Source of the DNA: a virus
Virus record (IMG/VR): IMGVR_UViG_3300043444_000269
Coordinates: 1 to 33,118 of that record
Direction: 5' to 3' (one strand)
Length of the DNA: 33,118 nucleotides
The position numbers and the translations under genes are program-made. The notes beneath the pieces were generated by a model, which saw only the letters and a program-made list of their open reading frames with translations, searched no databases and had not been told where the DNA came from. Below, one piece after another: positions 1-9,362 of the stretch (its first letter is position 1; each line of letters begins with the position of its first letter).

Positions 1-24
1 TTAACTGGTTTTACTGAGGTTTAA
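1..24 (+). CDS. Possible 3' end of an upstream gene (partial)
   Basis: Frame 1 is open from the window edge and ends at a TAA at 22-24, giving a C-terminal tail of seven residues (LTGFTEV). The stop lies three bases before the next start codon, the spacing typical of this phage, so it is probably the end of another structural gene. Seven codons are too few to identify it, and the open frame could be chance. Confidence 0.3.
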   Translation, partial: LTGFTEV

Positions 25-27
25 TAA

Positions 28-2160
28 ATGCCATATATCGTAAATTTTACAGACAAAGACAATAAAAGCCCAGTTACTGTATTCGATAACACATCGAGCA
101 CAGATACTAGTTTAATTTTTCCTGGAAGAAACGTCACAGGTTACGGACAGATAATAGCTGAAAACTTTTTACACCTATTAGAAAATTTTGCCAGCGGAAC
201 ACAACCAGTAAATCCTGTCGAGGGACAGCTTTGGTATGACAGCACCAACGGCATATTGATGGTTTGGGACAACACTAATTGGAAAGCGGCTTCGAACATA
301 CAGAAGTCAGCTACAGAGCCAAGTGTTGAAACATCTAAAGTTGGTGAATTGTGGGTTGATACTACTAACCAACAGTTAAGAATTTATACAGGAACGCGAT
401 GGATCTTAGTTGGTCCTACAGAGAGTTCAGTAGATGGCTTACGATATGGCCCAGCAGTTGAAAAAATAGCAGACTCTGATAACATTGAAAGATCAGTTTT
501 AATATTTTACTTGGCTGATGTGCCTGTAATTATATTTTCAAAAGATAGCTTTACTCCTAAGGTTGAGATCTCTGGTTTTGTAACCATTAAGTCCGGCATT
601 AATATTAATACTCCGTTGACCACTGCCGAGATCGAAAGATTCGTGGGCGGTAATCTTCCTAAATTATATGGAACAGCATCAAGTGCAGATGCATTAAACA
701 TTGACGGAACTGCGATAGCTTCTGGAAAATTTTTAAGATCGGATGTAACAAATACAACTGACTATGCTTTTAATATTAGAAATAACAGCGGTATAACTTT
801 AGGTATTGACGGAACATTTAATCTATCAACTTCTCCAACAGCCGCTAAAGTTTATAACTCCGCAGCAGGCAGTTCATTAGACCTGCAAGTTAATAGAAAC
901 GGAACTCCTAGCACTATCTTAAGAATTTTAGATAATAAAGTTGGAATTAACAAAGCTGCTCCAGATCAGGAACTTGACGTTGATGGAAATATCGCATTAA
1001 CTGGTTCTTTGATTGTTTCTAATAATTCAGAGAGCAGCAATTTAAATAACGGATCTCTAAGAGTAGCTGGTGGTGCAGCAATAACTAAAAATCTTTTAGT
1101 TGGAACAACACTAGATGTTGCTGGAATAACACAGGTTACATCAATACAGCCGAAAGTTACAGATACGTATGATTCTGGAACTGAATTAAAGAGATGGAAC
1201 ACCGTAAGAGCTAAAACACTCATAGCGGATCAGATTGAAGGTGTGTTGAATGGAAACATTAACGGAAATGCCAACACAGCTACTAACTTAAAGCGTGTTA
1301 CGACTTTCCAACTTTCCGGAGACGTTGTTAGCCCTGCGATTCAATTTGACGGCCAGGTAGGAAGTTATTCGAAAGTTTTCAATACTACGCTGACCGCTAA
1401 CATTATCTCAGGTAAACCTACTCCTGCTCCTAACGTATCAAAAGCAACAGATTTTATATTAACATACAGAGCCAGTGAAGCTACAGGTGCTTCTTCAGGC
1501 TTGTTAAAACAAACTAGAGATACATTTATTGGAGATCTCGGATTACCATTAGGTGCAATACTTCCATATGCAGGTTCGACAGCACCGTATGGATTTTTGC
1601 TCTGCGATGGTTCCGAAGTCGAGAAAGCTAAGTATCCAGAATTATACGACGTGATAGGAACTACATATAACGGAACAACAGCATTAGTTGGCGTTAATAC
1701 ATTTAGACTTCCAGACCTAAGAGGTAGATTTGCTCTAGGACGTGATAACATGGATAATGGTGTTACAGTTCCTAACAGTCTTGGAGGCTATGTTGACGGC
1801 GGTGGCGGAACAGCTAGTAGAGTTCCTGACACAAAAGCACAGATCCTTGGCGGAGACGCTGGACAAAGCTCTGTTACACTAACACTAGGCAACCTACCAG
1901 AACACAGCCATAGTTTAAATTATAACGGAATACAATACTCTGTAGTCAAGTATGATACTGCGATTAATCCTCCAGCATCAACTGGACTTGGTCCTACAGC
2001 TCCTGGTCAGATGCAATACTTACAAGACTCTGGCGGTATCAAAAAACCAGATCCAAGTTTTGCTTTAGGAACAGCGGTTGGTATAATGAATCCTTTCTTG
2101 ACATTGAATTACATTATTAGATCCGGTCCTCCAGCATTTACTACTACAACAACTACATAA
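28..2160 (+). CDS. Tail-fibre protein with C-terminal phage tail-collar domain
   Basis: A 710-residue virion protein, likely part of the distal fibre or its attachment to the tail. Residues 1-135 form the N-terminal module shared with three neighbours: a GRNVTGYG motif, then NFLHLLENFA, then two tandem units of the type GQLWYDSTNG/GELWVDTTNQ followed by a short strand ending in LVGP. The middle is low-complexity, Thr/Asn/Gly-rich sequence expected of a trimeric beta-structured shaft. Residues about 508-700 match the phage tail-collar family: LPLGAILPYAG, GFLLCDGSE, FRLPDLRGRFALGRD and the closing NPFLTLNYIIR. The chain ends in a short Thr run. The start has a GAGG ribosome-binding site nine bases upstream. 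The T4 counterpart by domain is gp12 or a related collar/fibre protein, but the N-terminal module is not that of T4, so no symbol is given. Confidence 0.85.
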   Translation: MPYIVNFTDKDNKSPVTVFDNTSSTDTSLIFPGRNVTGYGQIIAENFLHLLENFASGTQPVNPVEGQLWYDSTNGILMVWDNTNWKAASNIQKSATEPSVETSKVGELWVDTTNQQLRIYTGTRWILVGPTESSVDGLRYGPAVEKIADSDNIERSVLIFYLADVPVIIFSKDSFTPKVEISGFVTIKSGININTPLTTAEIERFVGGNLPKLYGTASSADALNIDGTAIASGKFLRSDVTNTTDYAFNIRNNSGITLGIDGTFNLSTSPTAAKVYNSAAGSSLDLQVNRNGTPSTILRILDNKVGINKAAPDQELDVDGNIALTGSLIVSNNSESSNLNNGSLRVAGGAAITKNLLVGTTLDVAGITQVTSIQPKVTDTYDSGTELKRWNTVRAKTLIADQIEGVLNGNINGNANTATNLKRVTTFQLSGDVVSPAIQFDGQVGSYSKVFNTTLTANIISGKPTPAPNVSKATDFILTYRASEATGASSGLLKQTRDTFIGDLGLPLGAILPYAGSTAPYGFLLCDGSEVEKAKYPELYDVIGTTYNGTTALVGVNTFRLPDLRGRFALGRDNMDNGVTVPNSLGGYVDGGGGTASRVPDTKAQILGGDAGQSSVTLTLGNLPEHSHSLNYNGIQYSVVKYDTAINPPASTGLGPTAPGQMQYLQDSGGIKKPDPSFALGTAVGIMNPFLTLNYIIRSGPPAFTTTTTT

Positions 2161-2172
2161 TTGAGTTAAAAT

Positions 2173-3984
2173 ATGGCCTATCAAATTAATAAAACAGACG
2201 GAACGATCGTAGCAACTGTAGCTGACGGGCAAGTTGATCAACTCAGCACAGACCTAACTCTTATAGGTAAGAACTATAGCGGATTCGGTGAAGCACTAAA
2301 CGAAAACTTTATCAAACTTTTAGAAAATTTTGCCAGCACAACTAGACCGACACATCCAGTGAGGGGTCAGATTTGGTTTGATGTATCTGAATTAAAATTA
2401 AAAGTTTATAGCGGAACAGGATTTCAGCCAGTTAGTTCGGCGACTATTTCCAACACACAGCCTTCAAATCTTGGTGTTGGAGATCTTTGGTTTAACGACG
2501 TTGATCGACAGCTTTATTTCTTCGATGGAACAACCACTATATTGTTGGCTCCGGCTTATTCGGCTTCTCAAGGTGTTAGCGGATTAAGGGTAGCTAGTAT
2601 TCTTGACACACTTAACCAAACACGAGTAGTTACATATTTTTATAACAATGGAATTTTATTAGGTATATTTGCCAAAGACAGCTTTACACCAAAGAATGCT
2701 ATCGAAGGATTTACAGGAAGCATTGTTCCTGGGTTTAATGCAGGAAACCTAGCCGGGATTAAATTTAATGTAACCTGCACAAACGCGGAGCAGTTAGGCG
2801 GAACAACAGCAACGACCTATGTTAGAAAAGATACTTCCAATGCTATAGCAGGCCAATTGCGTATTACAACCGACCTTGGACTAGTAATCGGTTCAGCAGG
2901 TCAAGCTAACTTAACAGTTAATAACGGAAACGTATTTTTATCAAATGCTGCCACTGATAAAAATATGATCTTCAACGTTAGAAAAGGTATTAACCAAGAA
3001 GATGCTGTTACAATATATGCAGATACTAGAGAAGTCAAAATTTACGATGGTTATACAGACAGCACGGTCACATTAGGTGGCGGTCTAGTTATAACTGGAG
3101 ATTTAACAGTTCAGGGAACTACTACAACAGTCAATACTGCTACAGTATCGATTGAAGATAAGAATATCGAATTAGCTAGAAATGCTGTCGATAATACTGA
3201 TGCAGACGGCGGAGGTATAACCTTAAACGGTGGTAGCGACACAGACAAAACATTAATATGGACTACGGCAAGCTCTGCATGGAATAGTTCAGAACACATG
3301 AATCTTGCATCGGGCAAGAGTTATAGAATTAATGGAATTGAAGTTTTAACAGGTAATTCCTTGGGCGTAGGTATTACCAGCATTCCGGGCGTTACATCCT
3401 TTGGTAAGCAGACAGTTATTAACGTTGGCCCTGGCCTAGTAACAGATCCCGCCTATCTAAGATTAGAAAATAATAAGATCAGCACACTGATAACGAATCA
3501 GGATCTCGAATTAGAGCCGCAGGGAACAGGAAATGTTGCTCTTATCGGTAGTCCTAAAATTACAGGAATGGCAGATCCGACCGCCGCACAAGATGCAGCT
3601 ACTAAAGAATATGTCGACGATACTATCGAAACAAGATCTATAGTATTAAGTATGGACCTATCGGACGGTAAGCCGAACAGTTATATTATAACTAACATTC
3701 TAAATAATATCGCACCAGTGACCGATTATAGAGACGGCACAGTTGCTAGAATATTATGCACGATTTTAAGTAATTCAACAGTTAACTTAGATGTTAACCC
3801 GTTAATAAATCAAAGTAGTTCAACGTTTAACACTCCTACCGGAACGGCACCGGCATTAACTAACGTTAGTATCAGCGTTGCCACTGTTCCGGCACCTAGT
3901 GTCAGCACAACAAGAATTATCAAAATTTTCCAAGTTATCGCCGGTGCATGGAACCATGTGTCAGACACCGTGCTTCCACCATAA
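2173..3984 (+). CDS. Tail-fibre protein, shared N-terminal module
   Basis: A 603-residue structural protein, second of the fibre series. Residues 1-130 repeat the module of its neighbours (GKNYSGFGEALNENF, LLENFAS, GQIWFDVSE, GDLWFNDVDRQLYFFDG). The middle carries motifs common in marine phage fibres: VQGTTTTVNTATVSIEDKN near residues 313-331, a SYRINGIEVLTGN stretch, and GMADPTAAQDAATKEYVDD near residues 470-490, which in fibre proteins usually precedes a trimerising region. The last 110 residues have no recognisable domain and end in VLPP. It follows the previous stop after 12 bases. Receptor binding or a shaft role is inferred from architecture; no enzymatic motif is visible. Confidence 0.8.
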   Translation: MAYQINKTDGTIVATVADGQVDQLSTDLTLIGKNYSGFGEALNENFIKLLENFASTTRPTHPVRGQIWFDVSELKLKVYSGTGFQPVSSATISNTQPSNLGVGDLWFNDVDRQLYFFDGTTTILLAPAYSASQGVSGLRVASILDTLNQTRVVTYFYNNGILLGIFAKDSFTPKNAIEGFTGSIVPGFNAGNLAGIKFNVTCTNAEQLGGTTATTYVRKDTSNAIAGQLRITTDLGLVIGSAGQANLTVNNGNVFLSNAATDKNMIFNVRKGINQEDAVTIYADTREVKIYDGYTDSTVTLGGGLVITGDLTVQGTTTTVNTATVSIEDKNIELARNAVDNTDADGGGITLNGGSDTDKTLIWTTASSAWNSSEHMNLASGKSYRINGIEVLTGNSLGVGITSIPGVTSFGKQTVINVGPGLVTDPAYLRLENNKISTLITNQDLELEPQGTGNVALIGSPKITGMADPTAAQDAATKEYVDDTIETRSIVLSMDLSDGKPNSYIITNILNNIAPVTDYRDGTVARILCTILSNSTVNLDVNPLINQSSSTFNTPTGTAPALTNVSISVATVPAPSVSTTRIIKIFQVIAGAWNHVSDTVLPP

Positions 3985-4004
3985 TGAGATCAGGAGCGTA
4001 TTAA

Positions 4005-6266
4005 ATGGCTTATACAATTAACAAATACAGCGGCGTTCAACTGGTAGTCTTAGAAGACGGCACAGTTGATACATCTACCAGTATAGGCCTTGTAGGAAGA
4101 AATTATGTTGGTTACGGTGAGATTCAGAATGAAAATTTCTTATACTTACTAGAAAACTTTGCAAACACCAATCCTCCTGCAAGACCTTTAGAAGGCCAGC
4201 TTTGGTATAATACCACAAACGATTTATTACATGTCTACGATGGTGGCAAGTGGGTCATTGTTGGATCAGCTGTTATATCAGAAACTCCTCCAACCGATCC
4301 ACCGAACGGCGCCTTATGGTATAAAATGCCTTATAGAACTCTGCATGTTTGGGAAGGTGGCGACTGGAGATTTATCGGACCAGAAACCGCAGAAGGCTTT
4401 GGCAGAACCAGAGCTAGGTCCGCAGTATTAAATGATTCCGATGGCGGAACTAAACCAGTTATATTAATTGAAATAAATGGTAACATCGTAGGTATAATTA
4501 CATCCCAAGCCTTTACTTTAGCACCAGCTACTGCTCCGGCAGGATTTGGAACATTAATCGCTGGTATAAATTTAATCTTTGGTATAGACATCAAAGGAAA
4601 TCTACAAGGTAAAGCAGCAAGGGCAGAAAGATTAGAAACTGCAAGATCGATAAACGGAACACCGTTTGACGGAACCTCGGATGTTACAGTTAAGTCGAGC
4701 ACACTAAATTATCTAGTCAGGGGTGCGTATCTTACAGGTTCGAATTTTGACGGTGCTGATCAAACTACATGGGCAGTTGATGCTACGCCTAACAACTTAA
4801 TAGGAAAAGTAGTTGCTAGAGATTCTAGTGGTAATTTTAGTGCAGGAACGATTACAGCAAATTTAGTTGGAAATGTTCAAGGTAATGTTACAGCAGAATC
4901 AGGAACCAGCAGTTTCAATATAGTATCTGCTAATAGATTTATCGGCGCTACCTTAACAGGTAATGCTGCCACTGCGTCGAGATTAGAAACTGCGAGATTA
5001 ATCAATGGTGTGAGTTTCGATGGCGGATCTAATGTAACAATTCCGGCGGCCGGCGAAACACTTACAGGTGTTTCTCTTAGCACAAATATTAAACATTCGT
5101 ATTTAGAAAATCTAGGAACACTGGCAAATCTAAATGTTGCAGCTGAAGGTATAACTGTAGGTTCAAAATTAAAAATTATAGCCACAGGTTCTTCGACTAT
5201 AAGAAATCAATCTGCTGATGCAAGTATCGTTATAGATACTGCTGATTCTACTAGAACTGGCGGTTATGCTAGTATGTCTTTGGTGTCTAGTGCGATCAGT
5301 TTATCAGGCAGCGGCGACAATAAACCAGCATTGATACCGTCTGCGGGGAACGATACAAACTTAGGTCACCCGTCGTTTAAATGGGGTAAGATCTATGCTA
5401 ACGAATTAAAAGGAAATGCTGATACTGCAACTCTAGCCGTAGGAGCTAGTAATTTAACAGGCGGTGCTGCGGGTTCGATTCCGTATCAAACAGCAGCTAA
5501 TACAACAACTATGTTGCCACTGGGTCCTGCAGGAACATATCTAAGAGCTTCTGCATCCGGGATCACATGGAGCTCGCTAGCGTTTGAAGGTTTAGTGGCA
5601 GGATCTTATTTGATAGGATCTAATTATAACACATCGCTACAGACAACTTGGTCTGTAGATGCTACTCCTAATAACACAGCTAATAAGGTTGTGGCTAGAG
5701 ATGCCAGCGGCAATTTTTATGCAGGAACGATCAGTGCTAATCTAGTAGGTCAAGTTACCGGCAATGCCAGCACAGCTACAAGGTTACAAACACCGAGATC
5801 TATCAACGGAGTTTCTTTTGACGGCTCCTCGGATATTACGGTAACAGCTAACGATCCAAACAGAGTTGCCAAGTCTGGCGATTCAATGACTGGATATTTA
5901 ACATTAGTTGGAAATCCTGTTAATGCTAATCATGCAGCTACTAAACAATATGTAGATACTTTTGCTCAACAGTTTAGATTTACTTACGGTAATACAATTT
6001 ATAGCCAGTCTGGATTCACTAATCAGGTTGGTTCATGGAATAATGGTGCAAACTATTTCGATGTATTTCCGCCCAGCGGAAAATCGATGAGTAATTTAAT
6101 CGCATTTATTCCTAGTATCGCAGTTATACATTATGCCGGCGGAGTTGACGGAAATGACTCATTACGATGCACATGGAGTAATTTAGGTGATCGAATCAGG
6201 GTCTATGTTCAAAATACAGAACAACGTTCTACACCTGCTGCAAACTATTTGGCTATTTGGAGTTAA
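4005..6266 (+). CDS. Tail-fibre protein with internal repeats
   Basis: A 753-residue structural protein with the shared N-terminal module (GRNYVGYGEIQNENF, LLENFANT, GQLWYNTTN, GALWYKMPYRTLHVWEGG). The shaft contains three copies of a unit of the form RLETARSINGTPFDGTSDVT (near residues 208, 326 and 594) and two copies of a roughly 55-residue unit (near residues 240-293 and 533-587) that begins GAYLTGSN/GSYLIGSN and contains VDATPNN and KVVARD. An ANHAATKQYVDTF motif near residue 650 precedes the C-terminal domain, which ends ANYLAIWS and matches nothing I recognise. An AGGAG-type ribosome-binding site lies just upstream. The repeats suggest growth of the shaft by internal duplication. A receptor-binding role for the C-terminus is inferred. 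Confidence 0.8.
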   Translation: MAYTINKYSGVQLVVLEDGTVDTSTSIGLVGRNYVGYGEIQNENFLYLLENFANTNPPARPLEGQLWYNTTNDLLHVYDGGKWVIVGSAVISETPPTDPPNGALWYKMPYRTLHVWEGGDWRFIGPETAEGFGRTRARSAVLNDSDGGTKPVILIEINGNIVGIITSQAFTLAPATAPAGFGTLIAGINLIFGIDIKGNLQGKAARAERLETARSINGTPFDGTSDVTVKSSTLNYLVRGAYLTGSNFDGADQTTWAVDATPNNLIGKVVARDSSGNFSAGTITANLVGNVQGNVTAESGTSSFNIVSANRFIGATLTGNAATASRLETARLINGVSFDGGSNVTIPAAGETLTGVSLSTNIKHSYLENLGTLANLNVAAEGITVGSKLKIIATGSSTIRNQSADASIVIDTADSTRTGGYASMSLVSSAISLSGSGDNKPALIPSAGNDTNLGHPSFKWGKIYANELKGNADTATLAVGASNLTGGAAGSIPYQTAANTTTMLPLGPAGTYLRASASGITWSSLAFEGLVAGSYLIGSNYNTSLQTTWSVDATPNNTANKVVARDASGNFYAGTISANLVGQVTGNASTATRLQTPRSINGVSFDGSSDITVTANDPNRVAKSGDSMTGYLTLVGNPVNANHAATKQYVDTFAQQFRFTYGNTIYSQSGFTNQVGSWNNGANYFDVFPPSGKSMSNLIAFIPSIAVIHYAGGVDGNDSLRCTWSNLGDRIRVYVQNTEQRSTPAANYLAIWS
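4722..4884 (+). repeat. Fibre-shaft repeat, copy 1
   Basis: Encodes the first copy of the roughly 55-residue shaft unit (YLTGSN, VDATPNN, KVVARDSSGNF, ANLVGN). The second copy lies at 5599-5764 in the same reading frame. Conservation is clearer in protein than in DNA, indicating an old duplication under selection for structure. Confidence 0.65.
5599..5764 (+). repeat. Fibre-shaft repeat, copy 2
   Basis: Second copy of the shaft unit found at 4722-4884 (YLIGSN, VDATPNN, KVVARDASGNF, ANLVGQ). It is followed directly by the third copy of the shorter SINGVSFDGSSDIT unit. Confidence 0.65.
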
Positions 6267-6268
6267 CC

Positions 6269-6625
6269 ATGCATTACGTATGTGTAGAAAATGAAACTAT
6301 TGTAAGTATTTTAAATTATCAGCCTTCGGTGCCTGCTTCAGTGACCGTGTTTGAAATCACTGATCAACAGGCTGCTCAGATACAGGCTCAAACACACTAC
6401 TTTGATCTTAGCTCTCAAACAGTTAAATCGGTGGTAGGAGATTTAGCAGCTCAAAAATCTCAAGAGTTATCGAATGCCGAGAAACGAGAGTTGTTAAATT
6501 CAACAGATTGGAAAGTTTTACGTCATATTAGACAAAAAGCGTTAGGTATCCCAACAACATTATCAGATGCACAGTATTTAGAATTAGAGCAACAGCGAGA
6601 AACAGCATCACAGGGAATCGTGTAA
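6269..6625 (+). CDS. Small tail-fibre assembly-type protein
   Basis: A 118-residue protein. The frame is open from a TTG at 6257, but the ATG at 6269 has a GGAG site six bases upstream and avoids overlap with the preceding fibre gene, so it is preferred. The C-terminal half (residues about 70-118: NSTDWKVLRHIRQKALG, then LSDAQYLELEQQRETAS) matches a motif common in small phage proteins encoded next to tail fibres, annotated as tail-fibre assembly or chaperone proteins: a TDW motif, an alpha-helical middle and a closing Gln/Arg helix. The N-terminal half is a short beta-rich segment. Position between two fibre genes supports a chaperone or fibre-accessory role, but that function is inferred. 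Confidence 0.65.
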   Translation: MHYVCVENETIVSILNYQPSVPASVTVFEITDQQAAQIQAQTHYFDLSSQTVKSVVGDLAAQKSQELSNAEKRELLNSTDWKVLRHIRQKALGIPTTLSDAQYLELEQQRETASQGIV

Positions 6626-6628
6626 ATA
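6621..6628 (+). promoter_or_regulatory. Weak T4-type late-promoter candidate
   Basis: TGTAAATA differs at one position from TATAAATA and lies about 24 bases before the start of the fibre gene at 6652. A start site about six bases downstream would leave room for the GCGGAG ribosome-binding site. In AT-rich DNA a one-mismatch match is weak evidence. Confidence 0.25.
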
Positions 6629-6651
6629 TAAGAATATTGCGGAGTATATAA

Positions 6652-8424
6652 ATGGCCTATCAAGTTAACAAATTCAATGGAACGTTCCTAGTAGCAGTAG
6701 AAGACGGAACCATTGATACAACTACAGATCTAAGATTTGTAGGTAAAAATTATGCCGGTTACGGCGAAGTTCAAAACGAAAACTATCTACATTTGTTAGA
6801 AAATTTCGCTAATACTAGTGCGCCGCCAAAGGTGATCGCTGGTCAGATCTGGTATGATAGCGGTAACAAAAAATTAAAATTTTACGACGGTTCAAGATTC
6901 CGTTTAGCAGGAGGAGCTGAATCATCTAGTTCAGCACCATCCGGTCTTACTACTGGCGATTTCTGGTTTGATACTTCCGCAAAGCAATTATATACTTGGA
7001 CAGGAACAGATTTTGTATTAATTGGCCCCGCAGCAAGTCCTGATCTAGGAGCCAGTGCAGTTACAGCACAGGTAGTTAAAGATACTCTAAACAATAACCA
7101 TACTATCGTTAAATTGATATCTGGCGGTAAAACTATCGCCATAGTGAGCCAAGACGAATTCACTCTAAACAGTTCTACTAATCCTATCGAAGACTTTTCT
7201 GTAATCAAGAAAGGTATCACTATGTTAAGGACTGGCACAACTGGTGTTACATCGGATGATCACTATTTTTGGGGAACAGCTTCAAATGCTGCAAGATTGG
7301 GTGGTGTAGAAGCATCTAATTTCTTACAAAGAGGCAGTGTTGTATTTGATAACGAGATTAGATTCAAAGATGCCGGCTATCAGTTAGGCGACAACAACGA
7401 CCTAAGAGTAAGAAAAGAAGCCGTTGACGGCATTGTTTTTGAAAATCGTCTAGGTAATGACCTAACATTTAAGATTACAGTATCTGAAAGTGACCAAAGG
7501 AAGCCGTTACTAATAAGATCAACAGGAGTAACTCCGGGGGCTAACTTAACTTTTGACCTTGGATCTGTTTCTGCAAAATGGAATAATGTTTATGCCGGCA
7601 CAGTAAACGGTAACGTAGTTGGCAATGTAACTGGTAACTCAACTGGAAACCACACTGGAAATGTGTTAGCTACAGATACCCAGGTTATGATCAATGCTAC
7701 TACCAAAGAAATTGGTTATGCGGGTGCTACGTTAAGAGGTAACTTGTTTGGTTCCGTAGAAGGTAACTTAACAGGTATAGCAGACGATGCTACTAAACTA
7801 AATGGTATTAGTCCTAGCGTATCGGTTCCTGCTACAGTAGACAAAACATCGGTGCCGATTAGAGATTCCAGCGGTAATATCGCAGCGGTTCAGTTCGTGG
7901 GAACAGCAGATAAGTCGGTGAGATTAAAAATTGACGACTCTGCAACTGATTCAGATCCAAGTTTTAGATCAGCTAAAACTACAGCAACCGCAAATACTAT
8001 CGCAGCTCGAGACGGTAGTGGCAATTTAGTAGCTGTATTGTTTGACGGAACAGCCACAGCGGCTCGTTACGCTGATTTAGCTGAAAAATATCTACCAGAT
8101 GCCGACTATGAAGTTGGCACGGTTATGGTAGTAGGCGGTGAAAAAGAAGTAACAGCCAGCACATGGGGACAACGAGCCATTGGTGTAATTAGTGCTAACC
8201 CTGCATTTATGATGAATAAAGATTTAGATGGCGGTGTATATGTAGCATTAAAAGGTCGTGTTCCTGTTAAAGTTATAGGATCCGTTAAAAAAGGAGACAG
8301 ATTAGTAGCATCGAATCAAGGATGCGCTGTGGCAGGAGTTCCACATTCATCTGATGTATTTGCCGTAGCTTTAGAAAGCAACAGTGATGCATCGATCAAG
8401 ACTATCGAAGCAGTGATTTTATAA
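6652..8424 (+). CDS. Tail-fibre protein with possible self-processing C-terminal domain
   Basis: A 590-residue structural protein, fourth with the shared N-terminal module (GKNYAGYGEVQNENYLHLLE, GQIWYDSGN, GDFWFDTSAKQLYTWTG, LIGP). Residues about 320-345 carry a run of xGN units (NGNVVGNVTGNSTGNHTGN), suggestive of a beta-solenoid or collagen-like spacer. From about residue 474 the sequence (YADLAEKYLPDADYEVGTVM, then a Gly/Val-rich beta region with KGRVPVKVIG and GDRLVAS) resembles C-terminal domains of marine phage fibres that are sometimes related to the peptidase_G2 intramolecular chaperone family. I cannot confirm the catalytic residues, so autoprocessing is only a possibility. A GGAG site precedes the start by eight to nine bases. 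Confidence 0.8.
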   Translation: MAYQVNKFNGTFLVAVEDGTIDTTTDLRFVGKNYAGYGEVQNENYLHLLENFANTSAPPKVIAGQIWYDSGNKKLKFYDGSRFRLAGGAESSSSAPSGLTTGDFWFDTSAKQLYTWTGTDFVLIGPAASPDLGASAVTAQVVKDTLNNNHTIVKLISGGKTIAIVSQDEFTLNSSTNPIEDFSVIKKGITMLRTGTTGVTSDDHYFWGTASNAARLGGVEASNFLQRGSVVFDNEIRFKDAGYQLGDNNDLRVRKEAVDGIVFENRLGNDLTFKITVSESDQRKPLLIRSTGVTPGANLTFDLGSVSAKWNNVYAGTVNGNVVGNVTGNSTGNHTGNVLATDTQVMINATTKEIGYAGATLRGNLFGSVEGNLTGIADDATKLNGISPSVSVPATVDKTSVPIRDSSGNIAAVQFVGTADKSVRLKIDDSATDSDPSFRSAKTTATANTIAARDGSGNLVAVLFDGTATAARYADLAEKYLPDADYEVGTVMVVGGEKEVTASTWGQRAIGVISANPAFMMNKDLDGGVYVALKGRVPVKVIGSVKKGDRLVASNQGCAVAGVPHSSDVFAVALESNSDASIKTIEAVIL

Positions 8425-8425
8425 A

Positions 8426-9334
8426 ATGCCTAAACTAGATTCTCAAACTCCAGCTAGAATTTCGAACCTGGATTATAACAGTATTAGAGATAAAATAGTC
8501 AGCATCCTTGGAACTGGATCTGGATCGAGAGGATACGGCCAAAGTATAATTAGTTCTCCTGTATACGCAGGTAATTTAATAACAGCTCAACAGTGGGACG
8601 AATTAAAAACTGATTTGATTAACATTAAAGTTCATCAAGATGGTCTTTTACCAGCAATCGCTGATATTCAAAGAAATGATGTAGTTAGTTATGGTGCAGG
8701 ACATCCTAATACAAATTATGACTCATTAGCAGACGCTGCCTTACTTACTAGATTCAACATAGGAACTGGACAATCAGTTGTGGCTAATAAAGCTACACAA
8801 TCGACTTCCTCTGCGTGGTCCACACAAGCTCAAGCAGTGTTAACAATTACATTTGGATCAGCAGACCAAGGACGTTACTTTTTTAACAGCGGCGGTGATA
8901 TTAGGATTAGTGCTACAAGAGCCGGCGGCAGCGCCACGCAACAAAACAATGCTTGGACTAATTTGCTGAGTAATGTAGGTGTTCAAAGATTTTCTGGTAA
9001 TTTTCCTACTTTAGTAAATTACTATGCTTTAACTAATTCCTATCAAACATACTATTATTTGCCTTATTCTACTCCGTATAGTTCAAACTTTGTAAGATTA
9101 GAAGCTTCTTGTAATGTGGCTAATAATTCCGGAGGAACCGCAACAGTGGTTTATATTAAAATAACATTACAAGACGATTATGTTGATTTAGGACCACCGT
9201 CACCTGGCGATTCGGTCGACGGCACACTAACTATTACAGTAGATGAATTAAAAGCTTCTGGTTTAATGCAGCCTTCGGGGTCATTTAGTGTAACTAGTCC
9301 TAGTTATTCGCTTTCAGCGATCAGCACAACTTAA
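8426..9334 (+). CDS. Structural protein, tandem paralogue A
   Basis: A 302-residue protein of unknown specific role, one base after the previous stop. It aligns along its length with its right-hand neighbour: an N-terminal ISNLDYNSIRDKIVSILGTG segment followed by a YGQ motif, a central beta-rich segment with RYFFNSGGDIRISATRAGG and AWTNLLSNVG, and a C-terminal SVDGTLTITVDELKASGLMQ. The composition (Ser/Thr/Asn-rich, no Cys pairs, no signal peptide or membrane segment) fits a virion surface or tail-tip protein, and the position directly behind the fibre genes agrees. No domain of known function is recognised. Confidence 0.7.
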   Translation: MPKLDSQTPARISNLDYNSIRDKIVSILGTGSGSRGYGQSIISSPVYAGNLITAQQWDELKTDLINIKVHQDGLLPAIADIQRNDVVSYGAGHPNTNYDSLADAALLTRFNIGTGQSVVANKATQSTSSAWSTQAQAVLTITFGSADQGRYFFNSGGDIRISATRAGGSATQQNNAWTNLLSNVGVQRFSGNFPTLVNYYALTNSYQTYYYLPYSTPYSSNFVRLEASCNVANNSGGTATVVYIKITLQDDYVDLGPPSPGDSVDGTLTITVDELKASGLMQPSGSFSVTSPSYSLSAISTT

Positions 9335-9362
9335 TCCTTTAAATACATCTGAGGAATAACGG

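Noticed and set aside
1365-1751. Minus-strand open frame opposite the collar-fibre gene
   Set aside because: It is a mirror of the fibre coding sequence in an AT-rich gene; the plus frame carries the collar motifs.
4005-6266. Internal fibre repeats as a possible CRISPR or tandem DNA repeat
   Set aside because: Copies are few, diverged at the DNA level and in frame, as expected of protein shaft repeats.
9338-9345. TTTAAATA as a late promoter for the gene at 9363
   Set aside because: T4 spacing would start RNA exactly in the GAGGA ribosome-binding site, so the match is probably coincidental.
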